Assembly (NCBI GenBank): GCA_035640155.1
Contig: DASQWR010000224.1
Location: 1-5,613 of the forward strand
DNA length: 5,613 nt
Origin: JALYQB01 sp035640155
GTDB taxonomy: Bacteria; Actinomycetota; Actinomycetes; Mycobacteriales; Pseudonocardiaceae
Direction of reading: 5' to 3'
The position numbers and the translations under genes are program-made. This document shows, in pieces, positions 2,872 through 5,613 of this stretch. The notes under the pieces are model-generated. The model had not been told where the DNA came from. It saw only the letters and a program-made list of their open reading frames with translations, and searched no databases. How positions within the stretch are numbered: position 1 is the stretch's first letter; each line of letters opens with the position of its first letter.

Positions 2872-5613
2872 GTGCAGGGTACATCGTCGACGGTCGCTAC
2901 GTTCCGGCCCCAGGACTCGGGCACCGCGCCGGTGCTCGGCGTACTGGTCTGCCATGACGGCGAGGAGTGGCTCCCGGAGGTGCTGGACGCGCTGCGGGGG
3001 CTGACCGTCCGGCCGCAGCACCTCATCGCCGTCGACACCGGGTCCAGCGACCGGACCGCAGAGCTCCTGGCCGGCGCGACCGACCTGCTGGACGGCGTGC
3101 TGTCGCTCTCGCGGAGCACCGGCTTCGGTGCGGCAGTTGCCGCCGCCGTGGCGCACGGCGAGCAACGGTGGGGCGATCCGGGACGCTGGGTATGGCTGCT
3201 GCACGACGACGGCGCACCCGGGCCCACCTGCCTCGACGCGTTGCTCTCGGTGGCCGAGGTCTCCCCGTCCGCAGCGCTGCTCGGCCCGCTGGGCGTGGAC
3301 TGGTCCGACCCGCGGATGGTGATCGAGGCGGGGCTGTCCACCGACTCCTCCGGTCACCTGCAGACCGGCATCGACGCGGTGGAGCTCGACCTCGGGCAGT
3401 TCGGCCGGTACTCCGAGGTGCTCGCCGTGTCCTCGGCCGGTGCGCTGGTGCGCCGCGACGTGTGGTCCGCGCTCGGGGGCTACGATCCCGCGCTGCCGTT
3501 GCTGCGCGACGACCTCGACTTCGGCTGGCGGGTCAACCAGGCCGGTCACGTGGTGCTGTGCGTGCCCGCCGCCCGGCTGCGGCACGTCGCCGCGCTGGGC
3601 ACCGGTCGCCGCGCTCTGGACGCGGTCCCCGGTCCCCGCCGCATCCCTTGCCGCACCGTCGACCGCTTGCACGGCCTGCGCACCTATCTGGTCAACTGCT
3701 CGGCGGGAGCGTTCGCCGTCGGCCTGCCGCGGCTGGTGGCGCTGTGCCTCGCCCGCGCTCTCGGCTTCCTGCTGGTGCGGCGCATCGACGGGGTGCGCGG
3801 TGAGCTCGCCGCGCTGGCATACCTGGTGTCGGGACGCGGCGGGCTGCGCGCCGCCCGCCGCCACCGGCGCGCGAGCGCCGTCCGCAAGGCCGGCAGCGTG
3901 CGAGGCCTGCTCACCGGCCGGCTGACCCGGCTGCGCAACGCCTCCCGGGCCGCACTGGCCGGGCTGGTCCGTCGCCGGGTGCAGGCTGACGCCGCGCTCG
4001 GCCGGCTGCCGTCCGAGGTGATCAGGGCTCCCGAGCCGGCAGCTGCCCCCGCGATCGGCCCGGGCGGGCAGCGGCGGCTGAGTCGCATCGTCGCGGTGCC
4101 GGTGCAGACCCCTGCCCCGTCCCCCCCGGAGCGGACCCGGCCCTCGCCCCTGCCGCGGGGCGAGCCAGGGAGCCCGGCCACCGTGACGGCCGGCTGGTCC
4201 GGCCGCCTGGTGATGGTCGACGTCGACCTCCGCCGGGCGCTCCGGGAGATCGTCCTCGCCCCCCCGGTGCTGCTGGTGGTTGCAATGATCGCTGTCGCGC
4301 TCGGGGTGCACCGGGACCGGCTGGGGCTGGACCTGGCCGGCGGCCGGCTGCTGCCGCTGGAGGGCCTGGGTGACACCTGGGCTTCCTACCTCGCCGGCTG
4401 GCACGCCGTGGGAGGTGGCACCGGGGCACCGGCACCGACCACGCTCGCCCTGGTGGGGCTGCTCGGCGCGCCGCTCGGCTCACCGGCCGCAGCGGTGAGC
4501 CTGCTCCTGCTCGCCGCCCTGCCACTGGCCGCGCTGTCGGGCTACCTCGCCACCCGGAGCCTGCCCGTCCCGCGCGCCGCCCGCGCCCTCGCCGCCGCGG
4601 CCTACGCACTGGTGCCGGCCGCGACCGCGGGTGTCGTCCAGGGTCGGCTCGACGTCGTGGTGGTGCACGTGCTGCTGCCTCCGGTGCTGGCCGGGGTGGC
4701 TGCGGTGCTGCGTTGGGCCGCCGGCGCCCGCGGCGGCTGGCTGTCCACGGCGGCTGCGACCGCACTGGGGCTCGCCGTGATCGGCGCCTTCGCTCCGGCT
4801 CTGCACCTGCTCCTGCTCGCCGTCGCGCTTGTCGGGTTCCTGTCGAGCTCCGCTCCCCGGTCGACGACGCTGCGCCGCGCGGCGGGACTCTTCACCCTGG
4901 TCCTGCTGCCGGTGGGCCTGCTCGTGCCGTGGCCGGCGGTGGTCGTGCAGCGTCCTGCGGTGCTGGTGCACGGTATGGGCGCGGTGGTGCCCGAGCAGTG
5001 GCCGGGATGGACCGGGGTGTTGTCGCTGGATCCCGGTGGGCTCGGTGCGGTCTCCTGGATCGGCGCGGGTCTGCTGCTGGCGGCAGTGGTCGCGGCGGTG
5101 CTCCGGCCGGCGCGGGCCATGCTGCCGGGTGCGGTGGTGGTGCTGCTGGGTCTGGGCGCGGCTGTGGTGCTCGGGCGGGTGTCGGTGATGCCGCTGGCCG
5201 GCGGCTCGCCCCGGCCGGGTTTCACTGGGGGCGCGCTGCTGCTGGCCACCTGCGGACTGCTGTGGATCGTCCTGCTCGCCTGCCGTCCCCGGGACGCCGT
5301 TGCGTCCCAGGGCGCGCTGCGCCGTGTGGTGTCCCACCGTCTGGCACCCGCCGCCGGGATCGCCGGGATCGCCGGGCTGGCGGTGGGGGTGGTGCTCGTC
5401 GGTGCCGGGGGGCCACTCGCGCCCGCCGGTTCCGCGTCGGGAGCCGTCGCACTGGTGCCCGCGCTGTCCGCCGAGCTGGAACGCGACGGCAGCTCGGTGC
5501 TCGTGGTGGGGGAGCAGGGTGAGCCGGTGCGGCTCACCCGGGCCCGGACCGCGCGCTTCGGCGACGACGGGGTCGCGCCGCTGCCCAGCACGGTGCTGCG
5601 GCTGGGCCGGGTG
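2872..5613 (+). CDS. GT2 family glycosyltransferase fused to a large multi-span membrane domain (partial)
   Basis: 914 codons are present with no stop, so the protein runs past the right edge. Residues about 20-240 form a GT2 (GT-A fold) domain. It has a first strand VLGVLVCHDG, the nucleotide-sugar motif VDTGSSDRT (54-62), a metal-site HDDGAP (111-116), and the acceptor/catalytic segment LGGYDPALPLLRDDLDFGWR (201-220) followed by AGH, as in WbbL-type rhamnosyltransferases. A hydrophobic stretch follows at about 280-302. Residues 320-440 are an Arg-, Ala- and Pro-rich linker, probably cytoplasmic. From about 460 to 846 there are roughly a dozen membrane spans, with a loop carrying DTWASYLAGWHAVGGG (501-516) that resembles a segment I associate with actinobacterial homologues. 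The cut-off tail (851 on) looks extracytoplasmic. It probably adds a sugar to a lipid-linked wall glycan and helps to process or export it, but the acceptor is unknown. It lies 94 bases after whiB2 and may have its own promoter. Third positions are very GC-rich. Confidence 0.88.
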   Translation, partial: MQGTSSTVATFRPQDSGTAPVLGVLVCHDGEEWLPEVLDALRGLTVRPQHLIAVDTGSSDRTAELLAGATDLLDGVLSLSRSTGFGAAVAAAVAHGEQRWGDPGRWVWLLHDDGAPGPTCLDALLSVAEVSPSAALLGPLGVDWSDPRMVIEAGLSTDSSGHLQTGIDAVELDLGQFGRYSEVLAVSSAGALVRRDVWSALGGYDPALPLLRDDLDFGWRVNQAGHVVLCVPAARLRHVAALGTGRRALDAVPGPRRIPCRTVDRLHGLRTYLVNCSAGAFAVGLPRLVALCLARALGFLLVRRIDGVRGELAALAYLVSGRGGLRAARRHRRASAVRKAGSVRGLLTGRLTRLRNASRAALAGLVRRRVQADAALGRLPSEVIRAPEPAAAPAIGPGGQRRLSRIVAVPVQTPAPSPPERTRPSPLPRGEPGSPATVTAGWSGRLVMVDVDLRRALREIVLAPPVLLVVAMIAVALGVHRDRLGLDLAGGRLLPLEGLGDTWASYLAGWHAVGGGTGAPAPTTLALVGLLGAPLGSPAAAVSLLLLAALPLAALSGYLATRSLPVPRAARALAAAAYALVPAATAGVVQGRLDVVVVHVLLPPVLAGVAAVLRWAAGARGGWLSTAAATALGLAVIGAFAPALHLLLLAVALVGFLSSSAPRSTTLRRAAGLFTLVLLPVGLLVPWPAVVVQRPAVLVHGMGAVVPEQWPGWTGVLSLDPGGLGAVSWIGAGLLLAAVVAAVLRPARAMLPGAVVVLLGLGAAVVLGRVSVMPLAGGSPRPGFTGGALLLATCGLLWIVLLACRPRDAVASQGALRRVVSHRLAPAAGIAGIAGLAVGVVLVGAGGPLAPAGSASGAVALVPALSAELERDGSSVLVVGEQGEPVRLTRARTARFGDDGVAPLPSTVLRLGRV
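5353..5379 (+). repeat. 9-bp tandem repeat in a membrane segment
   Basis: GCCGGGATC occurs twice in tandem (5353-5361, 5362-5370) and is followed by the near copy GCCGGGCTG (5371-5379). In frame it encodes A-G-I, A-G-I, A-G-L within the last visible membrane span of the GT2 fusion protein. Slippage here would lengthen or shorten that span by three residues. Confidence 0.7.

Noticed and set aside
2352..3341. Minus-strand open frame opposite whiB2 and the start of the GT2 gene
   Set aside because: It is antisense to the unmistakable WhiB2 cysteine motif and spans two plus-strand genes and their terminator; its composition is Ser/Pro/Arg-rich.
2791..4404. Long minus-strand open frame opposite the GT2 domain (537 codons)
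   Set aside because: It is rich in Gln, His, Arg and Gly with no membrane, domain or motif structure. It exists because the plus-strand gene has strong GC third-position bias, and the plus strand carries clear GT2 motifs.
4602..5591. Minus-strand open frames opposite the membrane part of the GT2 fusion
   Set aside because: Ser/Thr/Pro/Arg-rich low-complexity translations typical of antisense to hydrophobic GC-rich coding DNA; the plus strand gives regular membrane spans.
1..5613. tRNA, rRNA, CRISPR array, insertion sequence or attachment site
   Set aside because: I saw no cloverleaf-like sequence, regularly spaced repeats, transposase motifs or terminal inverted repeats on either strand.

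Overview
The window looks like chromosomal DNA from a high-GC actinobacterium, most likely Pseudonocardiales or a related mycolata-type lineage. I infer this from the very high GC at third codon positions, the GTG starts, and recognisable fbiA (coenzyme F420 biosynthesis) and whiB2 (essential Fe-S cell-division/sporulation regulator) genes. In Mycobacterium tuberculosis these two are divergent neighbours (whiB2 Rv3260c / fbiA Rv3261). Here they keep the divergent orientation, but a polytopic membrane-protein gene lies between them.

Layout, left to right. (1) Positions 1-125, minus strand: the first 41 codons of fbiA, running off the left edge, with an apparently leaderless GTG start. (2) About 126-535: a long, less GC-rich divergent intergenic region with a possible ECF-type promoter for fbiA and a TTGAT-N6-ATCAA dyad. 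(3) About 536-2065, plus: a GT-C type membrane glycosyltransferase resembling the AftB/ZomB group, ending in a hairpin at 2080-2101. (4) 2066-2423: a 358-bp regulatory region. It has a candidate whiB2 promoter whose -10 element sits inside an inverted pair of TGACAC / GTGTCA sites. GACAC is the core sequence recognised by WhiA, the known partner of WhiB in Streptomyces and of the WhiB2 orthologue in Corynebacterium. (5) 2424-2777, plus: whiB2, followed by a perfect hairpin at 2788-2808. (6) 2872 to the right edge, plus: a large fusion protein with an N-terminal GT2 (WbbL-like) glycosyltransferase, a basic proline-rich linker and a C-terminal multi-span membrane region. It has no stop within the window.

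Functional reading. Two probable envelope glycosyltransferases flank a regulator of septation and differentiation. This suggests, but does not prove, that cell-wall polysaccharide assembly and cell division are organised together here. fbiA belongs to a separate, divergently transcribed F420 unit. I see no mobile element, CRISPR array, rRNA or tRNA. The points most worth checking are the WhiA-like operator over the whiB2 promoter, the GT-C gene inserted at the fbiA-whiB2 junction, and the GT2/multi-TM fusion.
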